A stretch of 64,000 bases of DNA from Cristatella mucedo (GCA_009760855.2 WPIO01000010.1:4743501-4807500); one strand, 5' to 3'; shown: positions 23,433 through 35,185, counted from the stretch's first letter. The notes: generated from the sequence alone by a model not told the origin. Numbers and translations are program-made.

Positions 23433-25343
23433 ATGGCCGTGAATTTCGCCAGCCAAGCACTGGGCACCAGCGTGCGATGCGACAAGCCGTGCGTGGACGG
23501 TCACGACGTCGAAAATCTGATCGCCGCCGAGGGCTCGAGCGCAAACCGCCGCGGCTTCCTCGCAGCTTCGTTCGTCAAGTCCCCCGTGAACGTGACCCTG
23601 ACGTTCCCGTGCGCCGTCGACGTGTGTCGAGTCGACGTCGGCACGCGGCTCGGCGCGCACGGCGCGTCGACCGTCCAGCTGCTGACACACGCAGCGGCTG
23701 CAGCAGGAGCGAAGGCATCTACCGTGTGCGACCCTGGCCTGGAGTTGTTCAGGCCAGTTGGCTGGCACGCAGCGGTGGACAATACAAACGCGACGCAAGG
23801 TGCTGCGGCCGGCCCGTCGTACACCATGGTCTGCTTTGCGAACGCCGCGTACAGGCCGCGTCGGCCTTTCGGCACCCTGCCCTCCTTGCCGCCGCCACCC
23901 GACCCTAAGGCTCACGCCGCACTGAGGACGAGCTGCGGCCAAGGTCACGTGTCGCACGTGCTGAGGCTCGTCGTGAGGATCGTGTACGTGAGCGGCGGCC
24001 GCATTCCAGCACTATCGTGCGTACGGGTGTGGGGACAGCCGACTGCGCCGCCTCGCACGCGGGCCGCCCCTGCCGACAGCATGTACGCCGATCAGGCACT
24101 GCTCGACCACCTGATGGCTGCGCGGACCACTGGCGTGCTGTCTGCTTCGGCGTTGCAGCCGTCGCATGGCCATGCGGCTGCAAATGCTGCTGCAGCCGCC
24201 ACTGCGCCGCAGCCAGCGACGGGCAGCAAGAGGAAATGCGAAGCGCTAGCTGCAAGTAATGACGTCGGCAGCCACCAGCTGCAGTCTGGCGGCGAGGATG
24301 CATCGGCAGTGGACGTGGCAGCCACTGCGCCGGCCGAATTCATCGACCCAATCACGTGCGAGATCATGTCGCTGCCCGTGCTGCTGCCGTCGGGCAACAC
24401 GGTCGACCGGACCACCCTGGAGCGCTTTGCCGACGCCGAGGCAGCCTACGGGCGCTTGCCGAGCGACCCGTTCACCGGCGTCCTGCTGCACACCGCAGCG
24501 CCGCCGCTGCCCAACGTGTGCCTCAAAGCGAGGATCGACCAGTTCCTGGTCGAGCAAGGCGACCGGCTGTCGAGAGTGGCTCGCACGGTGGGCACGGGCA
24601 GGCAAGCGTACGGCATCGGCCGTCGCGCTGCCGGACAGCCACTTCTCGCTGGCCGCAGCCAGAGCCCCGCTCAGCGCTCGCCAGCAGCAGGCGCTGCAGA
24701 GCGCCGCGTCGCATCGACCGTTTCCGGCCGCGGCATGGCATCGGCCTCCGGGCCCGCTCGTCAGCAGCCGGCATCGGCGCCGAATGCGAACGCAGGCAGT
24801 GCCGCAGCACTGCCCATCCAACCGGCTGGCGTGCGCCTCAGCAGCCACAACTCGGACGGCGCCGACTGCTGGACGGCAGCGCCAGGCCAAGGATCGTCCA
24901 GCTGTGCAGCCAGCGGTTGGCCTGCGTCTCTGCCGTCCCCGGCGAGCAGCAGCAGCAGCAGCAGGGCAGCAAGCAGCCACGAGGACCGCCTGGCCGCCAG
25001 CCTGGACAGGTCGCTGCATAGCGTGCTGGTCGGTCTGCCGGCGTTTTTTAGCGCGACCGCCAAGGGGGCCGCCACGCAATCGGGACATGCTGAAGCGAGC
25101 CCGGTACGCTGCTGGCATGGCATGGGCGCTGCTGTGGTACCGCTGCCCTGCGGCCACAGTGCTTGTGCGGCATGCTCACGGTCCGCCCTACAGCAGCAGC
25201 GGCTGGGTGGTAAGCCTGTGCAACTGACGTGCGACGCATGCGGCAGCAGTAGCGAGCCCGGTGGAGGTCAGCTTTCTCGAGGCAGTAGCTCTGCCGGAGC
25301 TGCTCTGGTCGGCCGACAGCCGGGCGCAGCCAGTGGAGAGTGA
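23433..25343 (+). CDS. UBOX5: UBOX5/RNF37-like U-box and RING E3 ubiquitin ligase
   Basis: Uninterrupted 636-codon frame, intronless. The N-terminal ~210 residues match the RNF37 beta-sandwich region (MAVNFASQALG.., DGHDVENLI, FVKSPVNVTLTFPC, RPPFGTL-type block, GGRIPALSCVRVWGQP). The U-box spans about 302-380: FIDPITCEIMSLPVLLPSGN, then TLERF, GRLPSDPFTGV and LKARIDQFLVEQ. Low-complexity Ala/Ser/Gln sequence follows, then a C-terminal RING remnant at 559-606 with PCGHSACAAC and CDAC. U-boxes recruit E2 enzymes; RNF37 is a mostly nuclear ligase reported to bind VCP. The RING-like domain lacks the usual first CxxC and has CxH instead. The start at 23433 is chosen because MAVNFASQ aligns with the family N-terminus (MVINL..). 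Confidence 0.92.
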   Translation: MAVNFASQALGTSVRCDKPCVDGHDVENLIAAEGSSANRRGFLAASFVKSPVNVTLTFPCAVDVCRVDVGTRLGAHGASTVQLLTHAAAAAGAKASTVCDPGLELFRPVGWHAAVDNTNATQGAAAGPSYTMVCFANAAYRPRRPFGTLPSLPPPPDPKAHAALRTSCGQGHVSHVLRLVVRIVYVSGGRIPALSCVRVWGQPTAPPRTRAAPADSMYADQALLDHLMAARTTGVLSASALQPSHGHAAANAAAAATAPQPATGSKRKCEALAASNDVGSHQLQSGGEDASAVDVAATAPAEFIDPITCEIMSLPVLLPSGNTVDRTTLERFADAEAAYGRLPSDPFTGVLLHTAAPPLPNVCLKARIDQFLVEQGDRLSRVARTVGTGRQAYGIGRRAAGQPLLAGRSQSPAQRSPAAGAAERRVASTVSGRGMASASGPARQQPASAPNANAGSAAALPIQPAGVRLSSHNSDGADCWTAAPGQGSSSCAASGWPASLPSPASSSSSSRAASSHEDRLAASLDRSLHSVLVGLPAFFSATAKGAATQSGHAEASPVRCWHGMGAAVVPLPCGHSACAACSRSALQQQRLGGKPVQLTCDACGSSSEPGGGQLSRGSSSAGAALVGRQPGAASGE

Positions 25344-25751
25344 GACCGTTGTTGGCAGAGTTGCATCGTGATGCCTTCTATTATCGTAATCTAGCCATGG
25401 TTGTCACTGTCGTAACAAAGCACAAATAACAGTGTTTTCTATTATCGCCAGCACTACTGCGATCCGTGTAATCACGGTCGTCGGAGTCGCACGTGGCCTG
25501 CGCTTAGCCTTAGTTGTGTCACGTGACAGTTGTGGACCGGCCGCAAACACGCGACAGGCATCGACGAATGGACATGCGAACGCAAGGCTGCAGGAGCGGC
25601 GGCTGTCCAACAATGGCGGGCAATATAGGCCCGTGCCGCAGTCGTTGCATTATTGATCAGCTACCATGGATTTACATTGTGCAACGTTTCTTTGACCGGC
25701 GACGCGGGCGCTCTGGCGATCAATATTGCTTCGTGTCCTCGCGATCTGAAG
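25344..25751 (+). other. 408-bp intergenic region between UBOX5 and the VOPP1-like gene
   Basis: Must hold the 3' UTR of UBOX5 and the promoter/5' UTR of the next gene. No AATAAA is visible. CACGTGGC and TCACGTGAC (E-box-like CACGTG cores) occur near 25490 and 25520. A nine-codon upstream frame lies at 25666-25695. Confidence 0.5.
25666..25695 (+). promoter_or_regulatory. Possible upstream ORF, 9 codons
   Basis: ACC-ATG-G is a good initiation context; the frame ends TGA 57 bp before the predicted ATG at 25752. Matters only if transcription starts upstream of it, which cannot be seen. Confidence 0.25.
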
Positions 25752-25812
25752 ATGGCGAAGCTGGCAGCTCTGCTCGGCTGGAGCTTGTTGCTCGCGTGCA
25801 CCTTGGTGCTGC
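25752..25812 (+). CDS. VOPP1-like exon 1 (signal peptide)
   Basis: ATG in AAGATGG context; donor CTGC|GTAAGT follows 25812, phase 1. Encodes the whole signal peptide. Confidence 0.8.
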
Positions 25813-28389
25813 GTAAGTCGTGTGCGCCTGCTGCGGCCAGCCGATCTAGTTTGGCCGATCGTGCGGGTGCTTCTGCTGCTGCTGCTAACTCGGCTGCACC
25901 GCACAGTCCTCAAGCAAGGCTTGCTGTCAAGCGCTCCGTGGCCTGCCCCATTCGCTGGCACAATGCACAGCGTGAGCACCGATGCCGTTAGCTCGCGCCT
26001 CGTGCACCGCACACAGAGGTGACAGCTCAGGAGACTACCACTTCGTCGACGATTGACCCTCTCTGCATCGTCAACTCCTCCTTAAGCATTGACGAACCAG
26101 GCAACTTCTTGGACTGCACAGGGACCACACCTCGTTGCTGCTTGGTCGAGAAATCGGCAGGATGCTGTCCGTCAGAAACTAAGTGAGCAAGTACCGGTGG
26201 TGCAGCAGCGGTGATTGTGTGCTCCTCCTTGTCGCGGTGAGCTTGGCTCAAGGCCAGCCTCCTAACCGCTGCCCTGGCGAAGGAGCCAGGGCTCGCTGTA
26301 TCATGTTCCGGTCCGGTTATTTCAGTAGACAGGCAAAGCATGGGGGGATGCTGCTTTGAGCGACCGAGGCGATGTGCGAGGTTGAAGCTGTAGGGCTATT
26401 GTACATGTATGTATAGTAATGCTGAGCCGAACCGGGCTCGTCATCGACTTCACCCCCACCACTGGGGTCAAGCTGGGCTTTATATTTTATTACTAGGATT
26501 ACTGTTAATACATTTGTACCGCACACAAAGGGAACTAATCTTTCTCTCTCTCTCTCTCTCTCTGGACACTTCAGGTAACTTAGACTGATACGATGCCGTG
26601 CAAGCTGATTAGTCACAACAGCATGCTCAAGAAATCGCTGCACGCTAAGCATGCAACAAGGTCAATTCGCACGAACGAATAAAATGGCTGCCACGAACAG
26701 GGGGTAAGATTTTTAGCCTCGTTTTCAGGGGATAAGAGCTAGTTTTAAGCTTTGGGAGCACGGGAACAAAAGTCTTTGAAGAATTTGAGGCTGGTTCAAA
26801 GCTCAGGTCAGGCATGGAAAAAGCATCCGAGGAGCTGCTGCTTCGCAGAGTAACCACCTGGGCCCGTGAGCAGTTCTGATTGGTAGGTTTGAGCCAGAGA
26901 ATGAAGAGACATGAAGCTGAGCGACAGGACCTCGAGGTCGATGTGCTGCTCGATGTGTAGCCAGTGCAGGTCGGGGAGAGGTGGAGTAATGTGGCAACTG
27001 TAGTGTTCACGACAGACTAGCCTAGTTGCAGAGTTTTGCACCTGCCAAAAGCATGTCGTTACACTCGCAGGAAATGCCTCTAATGGCTGCTGCAGGCGAC
27101 CCCAGTGCTGGGCAGTAAGTGCACGAGCTTGCCGGCATGGGTTGCCAGAACTGATGCCTTTCTTTCTTCAAAGCACAAGGCTGCTCAAGGCAATCGGTAG
27201 CCACTGCACCCCACCAGTGCAGCCACCTGTTCATGCACTGTTTGAAGAGAGCAGCACTGCAAGCCCCGAAGCTGGTGCTAGCAGCAGCTTTCAGTTCGGA
27301 TTTGGCGTAGTGGGGGGGGGAGGTTAGTCTGTGGGATGGGCAAGTGCATTCGATGTGCCAGCCGCCCAGACGCAGCACTCTGTTGCAACCCATCGGCATG
27401 CAAGTAGCGCATCGGCATGCAAGTAGCTGCATCGCGTGCAAGCCAGCACTGCTGGATGGCAGGTTACGGGCATTCGAAAAGAACACGACTTTTAATGGAG
27501 CCACCGATCATAGCAAAGCCGGGAGATCGTGCAGAAGCCACCGATGAATGTCCGGCAGCATGCGCTCCCTCTCGCTGCTCGTGTGGCGTGCATGCTTTGC
27601 ATCCAGCCTGGCGATGAGGCCAGGGACGACTGGGCGCAACTGGGCAGCCGCAGTGGCAGATCGCCCCAAGCCTATTGCGTGATGAGCTGCTCTGGGTATG
27701 CATGCCGCCGCTCCTCCAAGAACCATGTCAAGCCTGCGCTGCGCTGTAGGACACAGCGTCTGTGGTGGATCATGCTCATCATCTTCTCGTTGACTGGGTC
27801 CATCATGACCGTGTGCTTCATTTGCTTCTGGTGTGATAGCCGCACCTTCCCGTGCATCAAGCCGCTTGAGGACAAGATCCCGTAAGCTGTGGTGCCTCTT
27901 TGTAGCAGAGCTCGGTGGGCATGCGCAGCAGGCAGATCACAGGGCATGCTGCCTGGCAGGTCAACCTCGTGCAATGCGCCGCTGCCACGCACCTGCTGTG
28001 GCGACAGCACTAGCAGTGGCTGCCACGCGATTCGAGCAGACGGCCGCCATGTGGCGCTCGCCTAACGCTCTCTGCCTGCCTAATGCTCTCTGCCGCTTCG
28101 CGCTGAATGCAGGTGCATGAGAAAGAAGACGTACGGCCTGAACGACGAGATGAGTGACCTGTCCAAGGACATCAAAAAGCAGCGTGCCGGCGGAGTGGGT
28201 GGGTCTCGCGCTGGCGGCTTCAACAATGCAGGCTTTGCTGCCGGAGAGGCTGCCGGAAACCGGGCTGGCAGCGACGAGTACGCGCCGCCCGACACGTACG
28301 ACACGCCGGCTGAGCTTCGTGGGCAGGTCGTCGACGACTGGTGGGGCGGCGGCGGCACTCTGCGCTCGAGCCGTGACACGTCCTGCTAG
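25752..28389 (+). CDS. Cys-rich single-pass membrane protein, VOPP1-like, 4 exons, 211 aa
   Basis: Exons 25752-25812, 26017-26182, 27750-27881 and 28113-28389 join to 636 nt with all phases compatible. Residues 1-20 (MAKLAALLGWSLLLACTLVL) are a signal peptide. The ectodomain (about 21-76) has Thr/Ser-rich sequence, an N-glycosylation site NSS and six Cys in a C-x-C-CC-CC arrangement (TPRCCLVEKSAGCCPSE). Next comes TQRLWWIMLIIFSLTGSIMT, a transmembrane helix (about 80-102), and a ~109-residue cytosolic tail rich in Gly/Ala with PPDTYDTPAEL. The CC-x6-QRLW spacing just before the helix matches VOPP1 as I remember it, but the tail lacks PPxY motifs, so family assignment is tentative; Shisa- or WBP1-type proteins are alternatives. 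Function not inferred. Confidence 0.8.
26017..26182 (+). CDS. VOPP1-like exon 2 (Cys-rich ectodomain)
   Basis: Acceptor CGCACACAG ends at 26016; donor ACTAA|GTGAGC follows 26182. Joining exon 1 C to AG gives Gln, then VTAQETTTSS, DPLCIVNSS and the CC/CC block. Confidence 0.78.
26541..26562 (+). repeat. (CT)n short microsatellite
   Basis: Twenty-two base CT run in the VOPP1-like intron 2. Confidence 0.9.
26690..27045 (-). mobile_element. LINE ORF2 C-terminal fragment in VOPP1-like intron 2
   Basis: On the - strand: QNSATRLVCREHYSCHITPP, LHWLHIEQHIDLEVLSLSF, then diverged sequence. Both ends are truncated and no 3' tail is present. Confidence 0.8.
27750..27881 (+). CDS. VOPP1-like exon 3 (transmembrane)
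   Basis: Acceptor GCGCTGTAG ends at 27749; donor ATCCC|GTAAGC follows 27881. Codes for the QRLWW junction, the transmembrane helix and a short Cys-containing juxtamembrane stretch. Confidence 0.8.
28113..28389 (+). CDS. VOPP1-like exon 4 (cytosolic tail, stop)
   Basis: Acceptor CGCTGAATGCAG ends at 28112. Encodes CMRKKTYGLNDEMSDLSKDI, Gly/Ala-rich sequence and a Trp-Trp-Gly stretch; TAG at 28387-28389. Confidence 0.82.
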
Positions 28390-28818
28390 TCCGAGTCGGC
28401 GTCGAAGGGGAGCGCCAGCTGCTGCTCTGTCGCCCGGCCCGGCGAGCTTGTCCCTGCTCGAGCAGCGATTGGCTACCACCACCCCTTCTGCGGTGGTGGC
28501 GGTGGCAGCCAATCGCAGCTGCGCACCACTTCAGCAGCAGCAGCCGCCGTCGCGCTGAACCCCTGGAGCACTCGCGCTCACTGATGCATTAGAATGCCGC
28601 GCACCTGCGTGCCTCCTCACAGGGTGCACTTTGCCGACCGAGCGCCGATTGACAGGCGCTGGAGCGTTTTGTTGCTGCTATATTTTTGCCCTGGCATCGG
28701 CTGCTTCGTTTTCCCGTTGATCGCTTGATCTTTCGCTCAGCTGTGAGCGAACGTTTCTCTCTGTCATTCACAGGCGAACGAGTGCTGCTGCCATTGCTTT
28801 CCAGTGTTTTTCTTGCAA

Positions 28819-28824
28819 AATAAA
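28819..28824 (+). terminator. AATAAA poly(A) signal of the VOPP1-like gene
   Basis: Canonical hexamer 430 bp after the stop, followed by a TGTGTTTTGGTG GU-rich element at about 28847-28858. This is 148 bp before the TRAPPC9 stop codon on the other strand. Confidence 0.75.
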
Positions 28825-28971
28825 TTTCAGTCTTGATCTCTCGGAATGTGTTTTGGTGAGGACAAGGCTGCTGGCATCGATCCGAGACAACTGCCGGCTT
28901 GAACGACACCAGGCCGCCGAGTGCAGCGGCGGTGGTCCGCCGCGTCCCCGACACACCTCCCAGGCACCGAC

Positions 28972-29112
28972 TTAGTCCACAGAGAAGTCCAGGCCGGCGC
29001 TCTTGCTCAGGACGACGTTGCTGCTGCTCAGGCACGTGGCGTGCAGAACGTAACGTCCCGGGTAAAAAGCAACCAGCGTCTTAATGTCTGTGTGTCGAGC
29101 TCCGCTGTCGCA
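28972..29112 (-). CDS. TRAPPC9: TRAPPC9 last exon with stop
   Basis: Acceptor CTTTGCTTTGTCAG directly downstream (in sense) of a (CT)n tract. Encodes CDSGARHTDIKTLVAFYPGR then YVLHATC, ending FSVD and TAA at 28974-28972. No AATAAA on the - strand was seen within 28390-28971. Confidence 0.87.
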   Translation of the reverse strand, partial: CDSGARHTDIKTLVAFYPGRYVLHATCLSSSNVVLSKSAGLDFSVD

Positions 29113-29840
29113 CTGACAAAGCAAAGAGAGAGAGAGAGAGGGAAATGTTTGTGCAACAGCCGGCCGGGTCTGCTCAGGCTATACAGCACATACAGGCTCA
29201 ATACTGGCTGAGGGATAGGAAGAAGTATAGGGAGAAGTAAGCACTGGTGCAAACGTTTGGCTTGACGATCTACAAAGGTAGGTGCACGTGACAATGCAGA
29301 CGAAAAAGACAGCCAAGCGTAAGCCTGGCATGAAAGAGTGGCAGCTGCACAAGTGGGGCGGTAAGCGCTGCTGCAACACCTCGGTCTATCGGTTCGGAGC
29401 CGGACTTCATGGCTGCACAGGAATGGAAAAGAGGTTCCGATGCTGATTTTAGGCAGCCCAGAGCCAGCCACTTTTCTCGAAGGAAAAGAAGGAGAGGAGA
29501 GAAGAAGGAGAAAAGGGAAATCGGTCCTCCATTTGCAATGCCACCTACGTGCTTCAGTAGAACAGTGGACTGTTCCAGGAGGACACAGAAACCTCTGTCA
29601 ATAGCCGACGGCACGACAGGCGGCACCGCAGACCGAGCCACCACGCTCTGATGAACGTCCATCTTCACTGTCACATTGCTGAGAGCTTGAGCTGCCAGGC
29701 AAAAAAATGCAGATCATTAAGGCGGCTGGTTCAGATGAAGCACGCGCGAGTTTGCCACACAGGCAGGCTTGGCGCTTAATACTCGATTGGACAGGCTCGA
29801 CAAAAAAGCACCATATATCCAGCAATCATAATAAATATAA

Positions 29841-29939
<99 letters not shown>

Positions 29940-32900
29940 GCATTTGTATAAAATATGCACTATGTGCATGCACACGTGCTCCCTCCAGAGAGTCACTCTG
30001 CATGCCCTGAACCAATGCTTCGTGTGAATTTTCACAAAAATAGAAGTAACATGAGCATTTGATTGATGAGTACATGAGATTGTACGTGCAAATAGTAATA
30101 TGGACCTAGTTCTGAAGCAACACCAAAGAATTCCGGCACCATATAACGCTCATCAAAGCAGACAACTAAGACAACTGTTTTGCCTTAAAAGACTGGCTTA
30201 AAACCCTGAATTAGATACAATCGAGGAAGTCTATTCTGGATCAATGGAAGAGATATTCTGGGTCAATGATTTCCATATCACTGAGCACTAGTGCGTGTCG
30301 GACGAGAGAAGTGTAGTCCTCTGCATTGGCTGGGCCTTGAGATTGGTATCTACAGCCGGTTACAGGAAGCAGCACCCAAATTTATCATCCGGTTTGCACA
30401 TTCAAGACATGGCCATCTTCCGGAGGCTGTGCCGGCACTGCTAATAACTTCACAACTCCATTTGTTCCTGATTTGGTTAGTCAACTAACTCAAAGGCAAT
30501 TTTGTTATGCACTACCATTTTGTAGTCTTCGTGTTCTCAAGATGGCTCCATCGGTAATACATCAGAAACCAAGAAAAATAGACAAAATTACAGCTTCACA
30601 GTAAAGCTAAACCAAGAAGTGTTTAGACAAGGCTGGGGTAGAAAACAGAGGCTATGCCATTATTCATAACATCTTTTGTTGGCATTCGGACCTCAAGCAC
30701 AAGGGAGTCTTATGCAGGGACTCCTACTCCGGGCACAGTCCATGGATCCCCAAGGAGTCCATAGACGGGCTTCAGGAGGCCAACGACAGCCAAATTTAAT
30801 ATTTATATTTACCATATTTTTATCAAGCTGTTATTGCCAGTTGCATAAATACCAAATGTAATGTATGCATTTTTGGTAACTAGAAAACCAGTAAAATTAT
30901 AAGGTTGTGTGGGATGCTACTGCACACGATTAGATAACAAACAATCGTCGTCATCATCAGACTTGGACTGCCAAAGTGGTTTCACATTGAAAGAAATTAA
31001 GTGGCACTGTCAAGAAAATCCCTCAAAAACCAAAATGTTCTCTTTGAGTGGACAAACGTGTAAAGAATGCAGTCTCAAGTTTTAGTGCATGATTCGTAAC
31101 CAGAACAAGTTTACAAAATTCTTTTACAAACGATACCTTCACCTGAAGTCGCATCTCGAGTTTGATACTACGAGCTTCAACCAAATTTTTGGTCTATAAC
31201 TGCGCTTCGAGATTGTGTTTAATAAATATCAACTATTAAGCCTCAAACATACACGAAATCATGTCTCAAATGTCTCACGTCTGGCGATCTCAATGCAGCT
31301 CCATGTTTTCCTTTTATATGCATGATGAAGCTATCAATGAAGAATACTCATTTTGTGAGTCCCCTTTGAAATTGCAAAGGACACCGGCATTCTTTAAATG
31401 AATAGTTTATTTGCCAAGATAAACTTCGACAGGAGAAAAATCTTGGTATTCTGTTCACAGAGTGAGCACCTGCGATGGTTGACATCACATCAGGTTTTGC
31501 TGCTTTAGTAAAGCAAGAAGCCCAACGGGTCACGTGATCCACTGTTTTCTACCATCACCGTGCCTTGGCATCAAAGACTTTGCCAGAAATTCTGAAAGAA
31601 GTCTTATCTACTGGCGTGAAAGTCGTGGACTTGATCATAGCTAGGAGTATAAACCATCGCCTGTTCAAGAGGTTTGTCAAGACATAGGAGAAGAGTGTTA
31701 GGTTCTTCCCAACTACACTGAAGTTCACTGGCTTAACAACAGACACATCTTGAAGTAATTTGGAGCAGAATTTTCAGTTTTTGAGAGAACAAATTATTTA
31801 ACAAAGCAGAACTGATTTACGGCTTGACCTTGTTGGAGGATATATTTTGGGCATATGAACGAGACGAATCTTGCAATTCAAGGCCCTGGAGTAACCGTTA
31901 TAGATGCTGCCAAAAAACTGCAAGTTTTTTGGCCAAACTCCAACCACCGAGAAAGAAGAGGCTGGAGACAGACAACTACACATACTTTCCAGTGTTAGAA
32001 GAAAGTGCTCCTGCATGATGAGAGAAGCGCTCCTGCATGACGAGTCAAGAGTGAGAGAAAGCCCTATTTATTTCTCTGCAGTCAGAGTTCGGAAGACATC
32101 TAGATACTCTCTCTACACAACACTTTTAAGGGTTACCTCTGCTCAGGTGACCTTAAAGTTGAGGCATGTTTGTGCTTAATTAACACATTACTGTATTTTA
32201 CTTTTAGGTGGTGTGGCCATTGATTTTTTTAAAGTTGAGAAAAAATATGTCGCACACTGTATGTATGTAGGGATGTATCTCCGTCTGTAACTCCACAAAG
32301 CTACAGACTATGCTGGTGTTACGAAGGAGAGTTTTGCATAGCATACTCTCAAAGCCTAAGTGGCTTTCGGTACGCATTCGGTAGCCAGCAGACTTCATCT
32401 CACACACAAAATAGAAAGTGGGAAACATAGTAGAATCACAAGAGCAGCTGAGGTTGTGAATAGCATGGAAGTAGCAGCTCATGACGACTGGAAAGGATGT
32501 GCCATAGCCGGTAGCAGGGAGTAGTTGTCGTAGGGTAAGAATCGTGGAAGTGTGAGTTTCACAGCCTAGGACCTGCAGAGCAAAAGCTTCTGTCGGCAAC
32601 GGTCTTTCAGCAGAGGAGTGGAAGAGCTAATTTATCGTCAATACAGGATCTGAGGGCACGAGGAAGCTGAAAATGAATCCTTTATGGAGTAATAAAGCCA
32701 CTAAACGGTGTAATAAATATACTGTACGATGTAACCAATCTTCCTTATAATAAAGTCTACTTACTCATTGCATGCAAATTTGTGTGGTGTGTGCTTGTGG
32801 GTACTTTACTGGGGAAGGCATCGATAGATTTTACGAGTTTTTCAAAGGGGTCTGTTGTTCAAAAAAGGCTAAGAGCCAGCTTTATTAGGGCATGCCTCAG

Positions 32901-35150
32901 TTGCAAGTTGGGTACCTTATGACTTGCGAAATCAAGCGAGAAGCATTTTTTTGTAATTTCCTTGCTTCACACAATTATTGAACACGATAGATGGATGCAA
33001 AGCAACAGTGCTCTTGAGCTCGTTTACTAGCAAAATCAGAAGCAAGAGCAATACTCAAGTCATTAGTGATGCCTATACAACAATATGCCAATATGCCATA
33101 CAATGCCTCCACAACAATACCAGTCCTGAATGTGCAAACCAGAAGTAAAATTCGGTACTGCTGCCAATAAGTAACAAATGAAACCTCAAAACCCAGCTAA
33201 TACAGAGGACTATATGTCTCTCGTCATTTACACACTAGTGCTTAAGGAGATGGCAATCAACGACCCAGAATATACCCAATTTACTTGATTGTGCCTAATC
33301 CAATGCTGCAGATCATTTGTTTAACTCAACGGTCTGCTTATGCACTCTTAGTCTTCCATTTAGTATGCCCCTTGCCAACTTTGCAGACTACTATTAAAGT
33401 CATCATGATATAACATCCCAAGAGGCCGGACACAAACAACAATTTCTACTTCAAAAAAACTGGTTAGGCATAAGTGCTGGTCAAAATGAAGTTCACGACA
33501 GCCATGCTGCAGCACGAGATGCTAAACCTGGACACTTCAGTCTGCAAGAAATTGAAGGGGCACAAGGGTTGAATTATTTACAACAATGATTTTAAAACGT
33601 TGGCTCAAAGACCGGTCGAGCGAGATGGCTTACCACACGACCACGGGGTGCAGCAGTGAACGAGGCTCTTACTAAGAGGCAATGATATGCCGGCTCCGGT
33701 TATTCTGATTCTGAGTCATAATTAAGAGAGCAAGAAGTTTTAACGAGAGCTTTGACATAGGCCGTTATCAATCATCATTTTATAAATCGTTATTTTATCA
33801 ATCGTTCTATTAAGTCGATCATCCCACTAGACTGAGTTCCGGGCTGCCTGGGGCGGCAGACATTCTAAACATAGCTCTATTTTGGAGAGGTTGTAAGTTC
33901 GAGCCAAGTGTCGATAAAAATAACTGTCACTTTTCCAGTAAACGAGCTTCCGAGCATCACATTGTGCCACCAAAAAATTGACACCAATCAAACCGGATGA
34001 ATGTCTAGTATCCTAAAGACAAGTATTTGAAAAAGGCGTAGTCCAAAATGGTTGGTGCCTTGAGAAAACATGGGCAGCGCTGCTATTCCTAGGATCGTCT
34101 GTCCGTCTATTCCAGAGCTCAGTATGAGGGTGGGCTGTGGCTGCAAGTCATTCTATAGAGCCAAGCAACGCAGACAGCAGCGGTTCATAGCTTGTTTCCT
34201 TGCTACAGGCAGTGTAGAGCATAATGAATCAAAAGCAAAACTGTGTTTGAGCCAGTTTACCATACAACCAGAACCTCGAACGATTTTAAAGACAGTGCAG
34301 GATCTTTTACAGCTGCTAGAAATTGCTTTGTCTAGACCAACCACAAAGAAAGAGAAATTTGGGATGTTGCTCGCGGCAGGTGAAGAATTACTTCGGTCTC
34401 ATGAACCAGCTAAAATACAGAGAGCATCGATTAGTCTTCCCTACACATTGATGTGCATAGATGTGGCCATCACTGATCCTGATTCTCCTGCCTCGGCACT
34501 GTACAACTCTTGATTTAAAGGGTAAAATAGCCTTAGCTTCTTAGTTTTTCAATTGTGGAACTCACAAAGCTTGCTGGTAAAGTTTGGCCTTAGCTTCAGA
34601 ACTAATTCGGACACTTGTATTTCCATGTTCTTCAATTAGCTTCGTGAAAACTCATAAGGAGCATAAATTCAGGAGACAAAAACAAACTTCGTCCAATAGT
34701 GTACAATACAATAATAATAAAAATTTGCAGATCAACCTCAAGATAACTAAATCTCTTTTTAAGCATTTTACATTTGCTGAAAATGAATAGACACTTTATA
34801 CCTTTATATATTTTTTATACCTTTATATATCCGTCTGCTATTCCACAGAGTCATGAAGACTACGATAGCGTTAGATGGAGGTGTGATTTTTTATAGCATA
34901 TGTAAAACCTTAGCAGCTTCCGTGTTTAGGATTTCCAAGGGTATTTCAAACTTAGCGTATTTTTTGCCACCCAGGCTGATCTTGCAATATATTCGTATAT
35001 TTTTACAAGATTGGGATTGATTGCCGCTCTGGTTTGGCCCAGAAGCACGGTGCTTGTCTTCAACGACTGAGGTCATTAGTTCGAACCCTACATAGGTAGA
35101 GCGCCTGGATAGGGACTACGTTCTCTTAGGGTGCTATATAAATGAATATA

Positions 35151-35185
<35 letters not shown>

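Noticed and set aside
24246-25227. Long frames on both strands overlapping UBOX5 (up to 322 codons)
   Set aside because: Shadows produced by high GC content; only the 23433-25343 frame carries U-box and RNF37 motifs.
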